DNA of 61,704 nt from assembly GCA_905234565.1 (NCBI GenBank), contig CAJOHW010000002.1, positions 15,781-77,484 of the forward strand. Direction: 5' to 3'. Below the pieces are notes generated by a model. It saw nothing but the letters and a program-made list of their open reading frames with translations. It was not told the origin of the DNA and made no database searches. The translations under genes and the position numbers were made by a program. The first letter of the stretch is position 1. Each line of letters starts with the position of its first letter. The DNA is from an uncultured Oscillibacter sp. Its GTDB lineage: Bacteria > Bacillota > Clostridia > Oscillospirales > Oscillospiraceae. Below are positions 8,887 through 16,454 of this stretch, piece by piece.

Positions 8887-9285
8887 ATGAAAAGTATCAA
8901 ACCGGGGCGGGGCCCATCGCTCATGGGCGGGTTTGCCGGGGTCGCCGCGGCAGTGTTCGGCCTTCTCTGGACTTCTTTCGCGGCAATGTCCGGGGCCCCT
9001 GTGACGTTTACGCTGTTCGGCGTGGTCTTTGTGATTCTGGCGGCGGGCAACGCGGTCTATGAGTTCCGAAACGCCACGGGAAAAAACCGCCACTCCGTCT
9101 ATGATATCACCGATGCCGATGAGGAGCCGGATCCCTTGGAGTTCCGGTTTCGCGGGGAGAGCGTGCGTGCGGACAGGGGAGAAACAGAAACAGGGGCTGT
9201 CCGTTACTGTCCCTGGTGCGGCGCAAAGCTGAACGCGGATTTTGCCTACTGCGGCAGGTGCGGCAAGAAACTGCCAGAGCTGTGA
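8887..9285 (+). CDS. small membrane protein with C-terminal zinc ribbon
   Basis: This 132-aa protein is not assigned a function. Two hydrophobic segments (about residues 12-30 and 37-55) are followed by a charged linker and a C-terminal CPWCG...CGRCG double CxxC, the zinc-ribbon pattern of many uncharacterised Firmicutes membrane proteins. AGGAGG lies 11 nt before the ATG. It is followed by mtnN-luxS after 26 nt and may be cotranscribed with them. A sensing or scaffolding role is possible but nothing in the sequence proves it. Confidence 0.7.
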   Translation: MKSIKPGRGPSLMGGFAGVAAAVFGLLWTSFAAMSGAPVTFTLFGVVFVILAAGNAVYEFRNATGKNRHSVYDITDADEEPDPLEFRFRGESVRADRGETETGAVRYCPWCGAKLNADFAYCGRCGKKLPEL

Positions 9286-9311
9286 GTGATGGGTGTAAGG
9301 AGGAACAGGAT

Positions 9312-10013
9312 TTGAAAATTGGAATGCAGTTTGCCATGCCGGTGGAGCTTCACGCCCTGCCGGGGGCGAAGGATCTGGAACCATTTGAGACAATCTCCGG
9401 CGTCCCTTTTTATGAGATCGCCCCGGGGATTACGGCCTGTGCGGGAGGCATCAGCAAGGTCAACGCCGCCATGGCGGCGGAGATCCTGATTCTGCGCTAT
9501 GGGGCGGAGCTGGTGGTCAGCGCGGGGGTGGCCGGGTGCATGACGGACCTGCCCACCGGATCCCTGGTGGTGCCGTCGGAGTTTGTCCAGCACGACGTGG
9601 ACACCACGGCCCTGGGGGATCCTGTGGGCATGGTGTCCACAGTGAACCGGCTGGCCTTTCCCACGTGGAAGCCGGAGCGGTGCGTGGAGATTTTGCGAAA
9701 CCTGGGAACGGAGGCCGTCACAGGCCGGACCGCCACAGGGGACTGGTTTGCCACGGCGTCGGAGGAGCGGACCGCCCGGCGGGCGGAGTGGATCCGGGAC
9801 ACCTTCCACCCCCTGCTGGTGGAGATGGAGGGCTGCGCCGTGGCCCAGGTGTGTTATCGGAACGAGGTCCCCTTTGTGGCGCTGAAATCCGTATCCGACC
9901 ACCTGTTCCGGGAGGGACAGATGGAGGAGTACTTTGACTTTGGAGCGGCCATAGCGAATCTGGGCCGGGTGCTGCTGCCCTTTGTGAAGGAACTGCAAAA
10001 GGAGGCGCTGTGA
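9312..10013 (+). CDS. mtnN: 5'-methylthioadenosine/S-adenosylhomocysteine nucleosidase (MtnN/Pfs)
   Basis: Cleaves adenine from methylthioadenosine and S-adenosylhomocysteine, making the S-ribosylhomocysteine used by the next gene product, LuxS. The 233-aa protein shows SAGVAGCMTDLPTGSLVV, DTTALG, the catalytic-Glu motif VEMEGCAVAQVC and the catalytic-Asp region KSVSDHL. The start is taken as TTG at 9312: AAGGAGG is 8 nt upstream and the protein then begins KIGMQFAMP like the family. The open frame extends to an ATG at 9216 inside the previous gene, which would add 32 unrelated residues. One base separates it from luxS. Confidence 0.9.
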   Translation: MKIGMQFAMPVELHALPGAKDLEPFETISGVPFYEIAPGITACAGGISKVNAAMAAEILILRYGAELVVSAGVAGCMTDLPTGSLVVPSEFVQHDVDTTALGDPVGMVSTVNRLAFPTWKPERCVEILRNLGTEAVTGRTATGDWFATASEERTARRAEWIRDTFHPLLVEMEGCAVAQVCYRNEVPFVALKSVSDHLFREGQMEEYFDFGAAIANLGRVLLPFVKELQKEAL

Positions 10014-10014
10014 G

Positions 10015-10476
10015 ATGGAGCGGATCGCCAGCTTTCAGGTTGACCACACGCGGCTTCTGCCGGGGCTGTACCTGTCCCGGCGGGACGGAAGCGTGGTGAC
10101 TTTTGATCTGCGCTTCAAAAAGCCCAACACGGGAGATCTGCTGTCCAACAGTGAGATGCACTCCGTGGAGCATTTGATCGCCACCTTTCTGCGCAACTCC
10201 GCCCACAAGGAGGCGGTGGTGTATTTCGGACCCATGGGCTGTCAGACGGGGTTTTACTTTCTCTTTGACAGCGCTCTGCTGTCCCTGGACGGGGCGATTT
10301 CGCTGCTGCAAGAGGTCTTTTCCCAGGCGGCGGACTATGAGGGGGGGATGCCGGGAAAGAGCGCGGCGGAGTGCGGCAACTACCGGAACTTGGACGTAGA
10401 GACGGGAAAGGCTGTCTGCCGCTTTTACCGGGACCTGATCCGGGATTGGACCGTGGAGAAGCTCTCCTACGTGTAA
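10015..10476 (+). CDS. luxS: S-ribosylhomocysteine lyase (LuxS)
   Basis: Converts S-ribosylhomocysteine to homocysteine and the AI-2 precursor DPD. The 153-aa protein has the metal motif HSVEH (residues 49-53, with catalytic Glu52), the catalytic cysteine in MGCQTGFY (Cys76) and a third metal ligand in AAECGNY. It starts one base after mtnN, so both steps of S-adenosylhomocysteine detoxification are made together. Confidence 0.95.
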   Translation: MERIASFQVDHTRLLPGLYLSRRDGSVVTFDLRFKKPNTGDLLSNSEMHSVEHLIATFLRNSAHKEAVVYFGPMGCQTGFYFLFDSALLSLDGAISLLQEVFSQAADYEGGMPGKSAAECGNYRNLDVETGKAVCRFYRDLIRDWTVEKLSYV

Positions 10477-10498
10477 AGAATCCGTGTAAAGTAAAAAG

Positions 10499-10534
10499 CC
10501 GTGCCCCCGCTTTTTAGCGGAGACACGGTCTTTT
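10499..10534. terminator. bidirectional terminator between luxS and ruvX
   Basis: CCGTG and CCGCT (10499-10511) pair with AGCGG and CACGG (10516-10528), followed by TTTT. The minus-strand reading ends in CTTTTTAC, so it can serve both convergent transcripts. Confidence 0.75.
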
Positions 10535-10952
10535 ACTGCTGATTTTTCCGGTAAGCCAAATACCCTTCCAGGATCAAAGATGCCGCCACAGCGTCCACGG
10601 TCCGTTTCCCCTTTTTCACGGTTTTTCCCCCGGCGTGGAGGATCTGCCAGGCGTCCACGGTGGTGCGCCGCTCGTCCCACAGGGCCACAGGCAGCCCCGT
10701 GACGGAGCGGAGCAGGTCCGCGAAAGCCTCCGCCTTCTCCGCCCGGGGACCCAGGGAGCCGTCCATGTTCCGGGGATGGCCCACCACCAGTTCCTCCGCC
10801 CCGTGTTCCCGGGCCAGGGCGGAGATTTCTGCGGCCGCCTGTTCCGGGCGGCGGCTGGGGATGACGGATGTGAATCCCGCCAGAAAGCCCGTGGGGTCAG
10901 AGACGGCGACGCCGGTGCGGGCATCGCCGTAGTCAATGGCCATAATCCGCAT
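10533..10952 (-). CDS. ruvX: RuvX/YqgF family Holliday junction resolvase-like nuclease
   Basis: The RNase H-like YqgF/RuvX family acts in 16S rRNA 5'-end processing and has been proposed as an alternative Holliday junction resolvase. The 139-aa product begins MRIMAIDYGDARTGVAVSD, with the first catalytic Asp in DYGDARTG, and has VVGHPRNMDGS, ALWDERRTT and a C-terminal VDAVAASLILE stretch carrying the last catalytic Asp. Length is normal. It lies 5 nt downstream of the phosphoribosyltransferase gene and probably shares its promoter. Confidence 0.88.
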   Translation of the reverse strand: MRIMAIDYGDARTGVAVSDPTGFLAGFTSVIPSRRPEQAAAEISALAREHGAEELVVGHPRNMDGSLGPRAEKAEAFADLLRSVTGLPVALWDERRTTVDAWQILHAGGKTVKKGKRTVDAVAASLILEGYLAYRKNQQ

Positions 10953-10957
10953 GGGAT

Positions 10958-11518
10958 TTAAGTTTTGGGAGTTCCGTCGGCGTGGAACAGGGGCAGGGGG
11001 GCCAAATACCGGATATCCGTACGCTTCTGGGCATCCCCCTCCGCCAGCACCGCGATCTTCCCTGTCACCGTGCCGCCGGCCAGCCGGACCAGTTCCTCCA
11101 TGGCTACCAGGGAGCCGCCGGTGGAGATCACGTCGTCCACCAGAAGGATCCGCTTGCCCCGGATCCGCTCCGCGTCGTCCCGGCCCAGGTACAGGCTCTG
11201 GGTTCCGGCGGTGGTAATAGACTTGTCCTCCACATGGATGGGATCGGGCATATAGGCCTTGGCACCCTTCCGGGCGATGAAGTACTTCTCCGCCCCGGAT
11301 TGGCGGGCCATCTCATGGATCAGGGGAATGCTCTTGGCCTCGGCGGTGAACAGGTAGTCATAGTCAGAGGGCGGGATCAGTTTCAGCATTTCCCTGGCAC
11401 AGGCCACCGTGATTTCCGCGTCGCCAAAGCAGATAAACGCGCCGATGTACAGGTCCTCCGACACCTTGCACAGGGGAAGCTCCCGGCGAAGCCCCGCGAT
11501 TTCCATGGAATAAGTCAT
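10958..11518 (-). CDS. phosphoribosyltransferase family protein (adenine PRTase-like)
   Basis: This 186-aa type I phosphoribosyltransferase has the PRPP loop LLVDDVISTGGSL (about residues 124-136), preceded by a KGAKAYMP segment. The fold and loop resemble adenine and xanthine phosphoribosyltransferases, so purine salvage is likely, but the base specificity cannot be read with confidence. AAGGAGG lies 8 nt before the ATG. It faces away from the purine operon, across a 449-nt intergenic region holding promoters for both directions. Confidence 0.72.
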   Translation of the reverse strand: MTYSMEIAGLRRELPLCKVSEDLYIGAFICFGDAEITVACAREMLKLIPPSDYDYLFTAEAKSIPLIHEMARQSGAEKYFIARKGAKAYMPDPIHVEDKSITTAGTQSLYLGRDDAERIRGKRILLVDDVISTGGSLVAMEELVRLAGGTVTGKIAVLAEGDAQKRTDIRYLAPLPLFHADGTPKT

Positions 11519-11572
11519 GATGATGCCTCCTTACAGTGTCCGTCCCCGGCGTATGGAAGTTTTCGCGGTTCC

Positions 11573-11600
11573 ATTATACCGGAATCCTCCGGAAAGTCAA
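11573..11600 (-). promoter_or_regulatory. sigma-A promoter of the phosphoribosyltransferase-ruvX operon
   Basis: On the minus strand TTGACT (11600-11595), a 16-nt spacer and TATAAT (11578-11573) lie 55 nt upstream of the start. Confidence 0.7.
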
Positions 11601-11707
11601 CCGCCCGCCGGATTCTTTTCATGCCTCGGGGCAGATTGGGACAGATTGGGCATGAGGATAAACAAGTGTCATAAGAAAAAACAAGCGGAATCTGTTGGAT
11701 TTACCCA

Positions 11708-11736
11708 TTGCGGCAAGGGGGAAAATCCGATACAAT
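11708..11736 (+). promoter_or_regulatory. sigma-A promoter of the purine operon
   Basis: TTGCGG (11708-11713), a 17-nt spacer and TACAAT (11731-11736) predict a start near 11743 and a leader of about 225 nt before purE. The leader holds two hairpins and the first copy of the 78-bp repeat. Confidence 0.65.
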
Positions 11737-11750
11737 AAAGCGCAACATTC

Positions 11751-11870
11751 CATGCGGCAGTTTCGCTTCCACGCGGCGGGCCGCATGGCCTCGGCGTTCC
11801 CCTTCACTGGATCGGACCGGTACTCGTATCTGGGCCGGAAATACCAGCGGGAATGCCGTTTCGTATTTTT
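11751..11870 (+). promoter_or_regulatory. purE leader: hairpin followed by terminator-like structure
   Basis: An 8-bp perfect hairpin (CATGCGGC at 11751-11758 with its complement at 11780-11787) is followed by a long stem in which CGGCGTTCCC (11792-11801) pairs with GGGAATGCCG (11849-11858). CTGG (11807-11810) with CCAG (11844-11847) extends that stem. It ends in TTTCGTATTTTTT. This looks like an intrinsic terminator inside the leader, hence possible attenuation. No purine (G-box), ZTP or PRPP aptamer core was recognised. Confidence 0.5.
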
Positions 11871-11948
11871 TACTCGCGCTCTTTAACATTTGCCGCATTG
11901 CAGGTCCCTGGCACGGCAGCGAATCGCAAATCTGATCGTTCACGAGTA
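11871..11948 (+). repeat. 78-bp imperfect palindromic repeat, copy 1 (before purE)
   Basis: TACTCG (11871-11876) pairs with CGAGTA (11943-11948), and ATTTGC pairs with GCAAAT further in. An alternative stem TTGCCG/CGGCAG is mutually exclusive with the second. By my alignment it is 85% identical to copy 2 and 86% to copy 3, without gaps. It ends 19 nt before the purE start and directly follows the leader terminator T-run. Confidence 0.85.
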
Positions 11949-11967
11949 TAGGACGGGAGGGAGTTTT

Positions 11968-12471
11968 ATGAAAAAAGCCGCGGTAGTCATGGGCAGCGCC
12001 TCGGACTGGCCGGTGGTGAAAGCCGCCTGCGCCCAGCTGGGGGCCTACGGCATCCCTTTTGAGACCCGGGTGCTCAGCGCCCACCGGACGCCGGAGGAGG
12101 CCGGGGCCTTTGCCCGGTCCGCCCGGGACCAGGGCTTCGGCGTGATTCTCTGCGCGGCGGGCATGGCGGCCCACCTGGCCGGGGCCTTTGCCGCCAACAC
12201 CACCCTGCCCGTCATCGGCATTCCCCTGCGGGGAGGCGCTCTGGACGGCTTAGACGCTCTGCTGTCCACGGTGCAGATGCCCAGCGGGATTCCCGTAGCC
12301 ACGGTAGCGGTGAACGGCGCGAAAAACGCGGCGGTGCTGGCGGCGGAGATCCTGGCAGTGTCCGACGAGGCGCTGGCGGAAAAGCTGGCGGCAGAGCGGG
12401 CCCAAATGGCCCGGGAGGTCCGGGAGAAAGAGACGGCTGTCCGAAAAGAAGCCCAGACCTTAGACGGCTGA
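11968..12471 (+). CDS. purE: 5-(carboxyamino)imidazole ribonucleotide mutase / AIR carboxylase (PurE)
   Basis: PurE makes CAIR in purine synthesis, either from N5-CAIR made by PurK (class I) or directly from AIR and CO2 (class II). The 167-aa protein shows [10 protein letters not shown] (about 8-17) and the SAHRTPEE motif with the catalytic His. The ATG at 11968 follows GGGAGGGAG; an earlier in-frame ATG at 11890 lies inside the repeat. No purK is in the window, so either a distant PurK or class II activity is needed. I cannot decide the class from motifs alone. Confidence 0.9.
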   Translation: MKKAAVVMGSASDWPVVKAACAQLGAYGIPFETRVLSAHRTPEEAGAFARSARDQGFGVILCAAGMAAHLAGAFAANTTLPVIGIPLRGGALDGLDALLSTVQMPSGIPVATVAVNGAKNAAVLAAEILAVSDEALAEKLAAERAQMAREVREKETAVRKEAQTLDG

Positions 12472-12537
12472 GACAGCCCCGGATCCCTTGTTTTACAGCA
12501 ATTCAATTTTCACAGCGATCATCAGGAGAATTGGCAT

Positions 12538-13953
12538 ATGGGTGGATTTTTTGGAGCAATTTCCCGGCAGGACTGCGTGTTGGATCTCTTCTTTGGGGTG
12601 GACTATCACTCCCATTTGGGGACCCGCCGGGGGGGTATGGTGGTCTACGACGCTTCCGCCGGATTTCAGCGGCAGATTCACAGCATCGAGAACACCCCCT
12701 TCCGAACCAAATTTGAAAAGGACCTGCCCCTGTTTCACGGGCACAGCGGCATCGGCTGTATCAGCGACACGGACCCCCAGCCCCTGCTGGTGCGGTCCCA
12801 TTTGGGGCTGTACGCCATCACCACCGTGGGGCGGATCAACAACGCCGATGCCCTGGTGGAGGAGCGTTTCGCCGCCGGGGGACACCAGTTTTTGGCCATG
12901 AGTTCCGGCCAGGTCAACAGCACGGAACTGGTAGCGGCGCTGATCAATGAGAAGGACTCTCTGGCGGAGGGCATCCGGTACGCCCAGGAGCGCATCGACG
13001 GCTCCGCCTCCGTGCTGATCCTCACGTCAGAGGGTATCCTCGCCGCCCGGGACAAAATGGGGCGGCTCCCCGTGCTGGTGGGGCAGAACGACGAGGGCTG
13101 CTGCGTATCCTTCGAGTCCTTCGCCTACCGGAAACTGGGCTATCTGACGGCCTATGAACTGGGGCCGGGAGAGGTGGTCCGGGTGACGGCCCGGGGGGCG
13201 GAGACCCTGCTTCCCCCCTGGCGGACCATGCGGATCTGCGCGTTTTTGTGGACCTACTACGGCTATCCCAACTCCAACTATGAGGGGGTCAACGTGGAGG
13301 TCATGCGCTACCGCAACGGCCAGGTCATGGCCCGGAACGAGGGGAAGAAGCTCCCCAAAGTGGACTATGTGGCGGGGGTGCCGGACTCCGGCGTACCCCA
13401 CGCCATCGGCTTTGCCAACCAGAGCGGGCGTCCCTTTGCCCGGCCCTTTGTGAAGTACACCCCCACCTGGCCCCGGTCCTTTATGCCGGACAGCCAGGAG
13501 GTCCGCAACCAGGTGGCGAAAATGAAGCAGATCCCGGTACCGGAGCTCATTGAGGGAAAGCGGCTGCTGTTTGTGGACGACTCCATCGTCCGGGGCACCC
13601 AGCTGCGGGAGACGGTGGAATTCCTCTATGAGAGCGGGGCGGAGGAGGTCCATGTGCGCTCCGCCTGTCCGCCGGTGATGTACGGGTGCAAGTTTTTGAA
13701 CTTCTCCCGCAGCAACTCCGATATGGAACTTTTAGCCCGCCGGACGGTCCAGTCCATAGAGGGGGACCAGGGCCAGCGGCATTTGGATGAGTACGCGGAC
13801 GCCTCCACAGAGCGGGGACAGTGCCTTCTCCGGACCATCTGTGAGCGCATGGGCTTCCAGTCTCTGGGCTACCAGTCCCTAAACGGCCTCTTAGAGGCCA
13901 TCGGCATTGACCGGAATAAAATCTGCACCTACTGCTGGACCGGGAAGGACTAA
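12538..13953 (+). CDS. purF: amidophosphoribosyltransferase-like protein (PurF) lacking the N-terminal Cys nucleophile
   Basis: PurF makes 5-phosphoribosylamine from PRPP and ammonia released from glutamine, the first committed purine step. The 471-aa protein has a class II glutaminase-type N-terminal domain and a C-terminal phosphoribosyltransferase domain with the PRPP loop LLFVDDSIVRGTQ (about residues 343-355). Canonical PurF exposes Cys as residue 1 after processing (MCGIFG-type). Here the protein begins MGGFFG, with Gly in that place. CAGGAG lies 9 nt upstream of the ATG, so a missed upstream start is unlikely. The synthase half looks intact. The source of ammonia is therefore unclear: free ammonia or another glutaminase. 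It sits normally between purE and purC. Confidence 0.85.
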   Translation: MGGFFGAISRQDCVLDLFFGVDYHSHLGTRRGGMVVYDASAGFQRQIHSIENTPFRTKFEKDLPLFHGHSGIGCISDTDPQPLLVRSHLGLYAITTVGRINNADALVEERFAAGGHQFLAMSSGQVNSTELVAALINEKDSLAEGIRYAQERIDGSASVLILTSEGILAARDKMGRLPVLVGQNDEGCCVSFESFAYRKLGYLTAYELGPGEVVRVTARGAETLLPPWRTMRICAFLWTYYGYPNSNYEGVNVEVMRYRNGQVMARNEGKKLPKVDYVAGVPDSGVPHAIGFANQSGRPFARPFVKYTPTWPRSFMPDSQEVRNQVAKMKQIPVPELIEGKRLLFVDDSIVRGTQLRETVEFLYESGAEEVHVRSACPPVMYGCKFLNFSRSNSDMELLARRTVQSIEGDQGQRHLDEYADASTERGQCLLRTICERMGFQSLGYQSLNGLLEAIGIDRNKICTYCWTGKD

Positions 13954-13961
13954 AAGACGAT

Positions 13962-14045
13962 TTATACTCGCGCTCTTTAAGAATTGCCACATTTCAGGTC
14001 ACTGGCACGGCAACGGACGGTAAATCTTATCGCTCACGAGTATAA
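13962..14045 (+). repeat. 78-bp imperfect palindromic repeat, copy 2 (purF-purC gap)
   Basis: Core 13965-14042, extended by a perfect 9-bp terminal stem TTATACTCG/CGAGTATAA (13962-13970 with 14037-14045). It fills most of the 121-nt gap between purF and purC, and no promoter or T-run terminator is seen beside it. It is 85% identical to copy 1 and 83% to copy 3 by my count. Confidence 0.85.
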
Positions 14046-14074
14046 TTTGCAAATTCGGAAGGAGGAAGCGCGCC

Positions 14075-14794
14075 ATGGAAAAGCTGGAACAGGTCTATGA
14101 GGGCAAGGCGAAAAAGGTGTACCGCACGGAGGACCCGGAGCTGGTGATCGTCTCCTATAAGGACGACGCCACCGCGTTCAACGGAGCCAAGCGGGGGACC
14201 ATCGTGGGCAAGGGCGTGGTCAACAACCAGATGACGAACCGCCTCATGGCCCGCCTGGAAAAGGCGGGGATCCCCACCCACTTCGTACAGGAGCTCAGCG
14301 ACCGGGACACCCTGGTGAAGCGGGTGGACATCGTGCCCCTGGAAGTGATCATCCGCAATCTCTCTGCCGGACACTTCGCCTCCCGGTACGGCGTGGAGGA
14401 GGGCATCGTGTTCGACGCCCCCACCATCGAGTTCTCCTACAAGTGCGACGAACTGGACGACCCCCTGTTGAACGCCTATCACGCCCTGGCCCTAAAACTG
14501 GCCACCCAGGAGGAGATCGACACCATCAAGCGGCTGTCCTTCGCGGTGAATGACGTGCTGAAAGCCTTCTGGGCGGAGTGCGGCGTGACGCTGGTGGACT
14601 TCAAGCTGGAATTTGGGCGGCTGAGGGACGGCACCATCGTCCTGGCGGACGAGATCAGCCCCGACACCTGCCGCCTCTGGGACGCCAAGACCCATGAGAA
14701 GCTGGACAAGGACCGGTTCCGCCGGGACATGGGCGGCGTGGAGGACGCCTACGCGGAGGCCATGAAGCGTCTGCTGGCCCACAGTGAAGGGTGA
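14075..14794 (+). CDS. purC: phosphoribosylaminoimidazole-succinocarboxamide synthase (PurC)
   Basis: Joins CAIR with aspartate using ATP to give SAICAR. The 239-aa protein begins EQVYEGKAKKVYRT, the family nucleotide-binding start, and has DDATAFNG, the FLPLEVIIRN-like segment VPLEVIIRNLSAG and DEISPDTCRLWD. GGAAGGAGG precedes the ATG. Length is standard. Confidence 0.94.
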   Translation: MEKLEQVYEGKAKKVYRTEDPELVIVSYKDDATAFNGAKRGTIVGKGVVNNQMTNRLMARLEKAGIPTHFVQELSDRDTLVKRVDIVPLEVIIRNLSAGHFASRYGVEEGIVFDAPTIEFSYKCDELDDPLLNAYHALALKLATQEEIDTIKRLSFAVNDVLKAFWAECGVTLVDFKLEFGRLRDGTIVLADEISPDTCRLWDAKTHEKLDKDRFRRDMGGVEDAYAEAMKRLLAHSEG

Positions 14795-14802
14795 GGCCGC
14801 CC

Positions 14803-15837
14803 ATGCGAAGTTTTTCCGACAGCTACAAGGCGGCGGGGGTGGACATTGAGGCCGGATACGAGGGCGTCCGGCGCATGGCCCCCCACGTAGCCCGAACCCG
14901 GATCCCCGGCGTGGTGTCGGATCTGGGGGGCTTTGGAGGCCTGTTCGCTCCGGATTTGTCCTCCTGTCCGGATCCCGTGCTGGTCTCCGGCACCGACGGC
15001 GTAGGCACCAAACTGCGGATTGCCCAGCTTCTGGACAGGCACGACACCATCGGCATTGACTGCGTGGCCATGTGCGTCAACGACGTGGTGTGCTGCGGGG
15101 CGAAGCCTCTGTTCTTCCTGGACTACATTGCCATTGGCCGGAACGATCCCGGGAAAGTGGCGGAGATTGTCTCCGGCGTGGCGGAGGGCTGTGTCCGGGC
15201 GGGCTGCGCCCTGCTGGGCGGGGAGACTGCCGAGCACCCCGGCGTCATGGACCCGGAGGACTACGATCTGGCGGGCTTCACCGTAGGCATCGTGGACCGT
15301 TCCAAGGTCCTGGACCACAACACCATGGAACCGGGGGACGTGGTGCTGGCCCTGCCCTCCTCCGGCCTCCACTCCAACGGCTATTCCCTGGTACGAAAGG
15401 TTTTGGGGGTGGAAGAAGAAGGCTGGAACCGGTACAGCCCGGATCTGGGCTGCACCATAGGAGAGGAACTCCTCAAACCCACGGAGATCTATGTAAAACC
15501 CGTCCTGGCCTGTTTGGAGGCCGCGTCTGTCCGGGGCATCAGCCATATTACAGGCGGAGGCTTCTATGAGAATCTGCCCCGGTGCCTTCCGGAGGAACTG
15601 TCCGTGAAGATAGAGCGCTCCGCCCTGCGGACGCCGCCGATTTTCGCCCTGATCCAGCGCCAGGGGAAGATTCCGGAGCGGGATATGCTCAACACCTTCA
15701 ACATGGGGGTGGGCATGATGGTGATCACAGCGAAGGCGGAGGCGGACAAGGCCCTGGATACTCTGCGCCAGGCCGGATGTGACGCCTATGTTATTGGCGA
15801 GACGGTGCGGGGGGACAGGCAGGTGGTCCTATGTTGA
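14803..15837 (+). CDS. purM: phosphoribosylformylglycinamidine cyclo-ligase (PurM)
   Basis: Closes the imidazole ring of FGAM to form AIR with ATP. The 344-aa product has SYKAAGVDIEAGYEG at the start, the GTDGVGTKL ATP-site motif, and the conserved HSNGYSLVRKV and HITGGGFYENLPR segments. The ATG at 14803 is preferred over the in-frame GTG at 14791 because GTGAGG lies at a suitable distance and the protein then starts like its homologues. Its end overlaps purN by 7 nt. Confidence 0.93.
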   Translation: MRSFSDSYKAAGVDIEAGYEGVRRMAPHVARTRIPGVVSDLGGFGGLFAPDLSSCPDPVLVSGTDGVGTKLRIAQLLDRHDTIGIDCVAMCVNDVVCCGAKPLFFLDYIAIGRNDPGKVAEIVSGVAEGCVRAGCALLGGETAEHPGVMDPEDYDLAGFTVGIVDRSKVLDHNTMEPGDVVLALPSSGLHSNGYSLVRKVLGVEEEGWNRYSPDLGCTIGEELLKPTEIYVKPVLACLEAASVRGISHITGGGFYENLPRCLPEELSVKIERSALRTPPIFALIQRQGKIPERDMLNTFNMGVGMMVITAKAEADKALDTLRQAGCDAYVIGETVRGDRQVVLC

Positions 15838-16454
15838 AACGGGCGCGGATCGCCGTGCTGGTCTCCGGCGGCGGAACGAATTTGGAGGCGTTATTAAACG
15901 CCCAGGAGCGGGGAGAACTGCCCCACGGGGAGATTGTGCTGGTGCTGTCCAGCGCGGCGGGGGCCTATGCTCTGGAACGGGCGAAAAACCACGGCGTCCC
16001 CGCCGCCGCCGCGGTGCGGAAGGGACGGCCTCAGGCGGACTTTGAGGCGGATTTGGAAGAGAAACTCCGGGCGGCGGAGATTGACGTGATTGTTCTGGCG
16101 GGATTCCTGTCCATCCTCTCCCCGGCCTTTGTGGCCCGGTGGCCGGACCGGATCCTGAACATCCACCCCTCCCTGATCCCCGCCTTCTGCGGCCAGGGGT
16201 ACTACGGGTTAAAGGTCCATGAGGAGGCCTTGAAGCGGGGGGTGAAAGTCACCGGGGCCACGGTGCATCTGGTGAACGAAATCCCGGACGGCGGACGGAT
16301 TCTGCTGCAAAAGGCGGTGGAGGTGCTGCCGGGGGACACGCCGGAGGTGTTACAGCGGCGGGTTATGGAACAGGCGGAGTGGATTCTGCTGCCCCGGGCG
16401 GCGGAACTGGTGTGCGCGCAGCTGGCAGAGAACGGAGGGCTGAACCATGAATGA
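15831..16454 (+). CDS. purN: phosphoribosylglycinamide formyltransferase (PurN)
   Basis: Transfers a formyl group from 10-formyl-tetrahydrofolate to GAR. The 207-aa protein has the N-terminal VSGGGTNLEALL nucleotide site and the catalytic ILNIHPSLIPAF motif. The loop that normally reads VDE...D-G has VNEIPDGG, placing Asn where the catalytic-triad Asp is usually found. The AFCGQGYYG segment also departs from the classical sequence. From memory similar forms occur in other Clostridia, so this may be a functional subfamily. It overlaps both neighbours. Confidence 0.9.
   Translation: MLKRARIAVLVSGGGTNLEALLNAQERGELPHGEIVLVLSSAAGAYALERAKNHGVPAAAAVRKGRPQADFEADLEEKLRAAEIDVIVLAGFLSILSPAFVARWPDRILNIHPSLIPAFCGQGYYGLKVHEEALKRGVKVTGATVHLVNEIPDGGRILLQKAVEVLPGDTPEVLQRRVMEQAEWILLPRAAELVCAQLAENGGLNHE

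Noticed and set aside
11871-14045. The 78-bp repeats as a classical purine riboswitch
   Set aside because: The conserved three-way-junction core of the G-box aptamer is not present, and the third copy sits inside a cobalamin riboswitch, which a purine aptamer would not explain.
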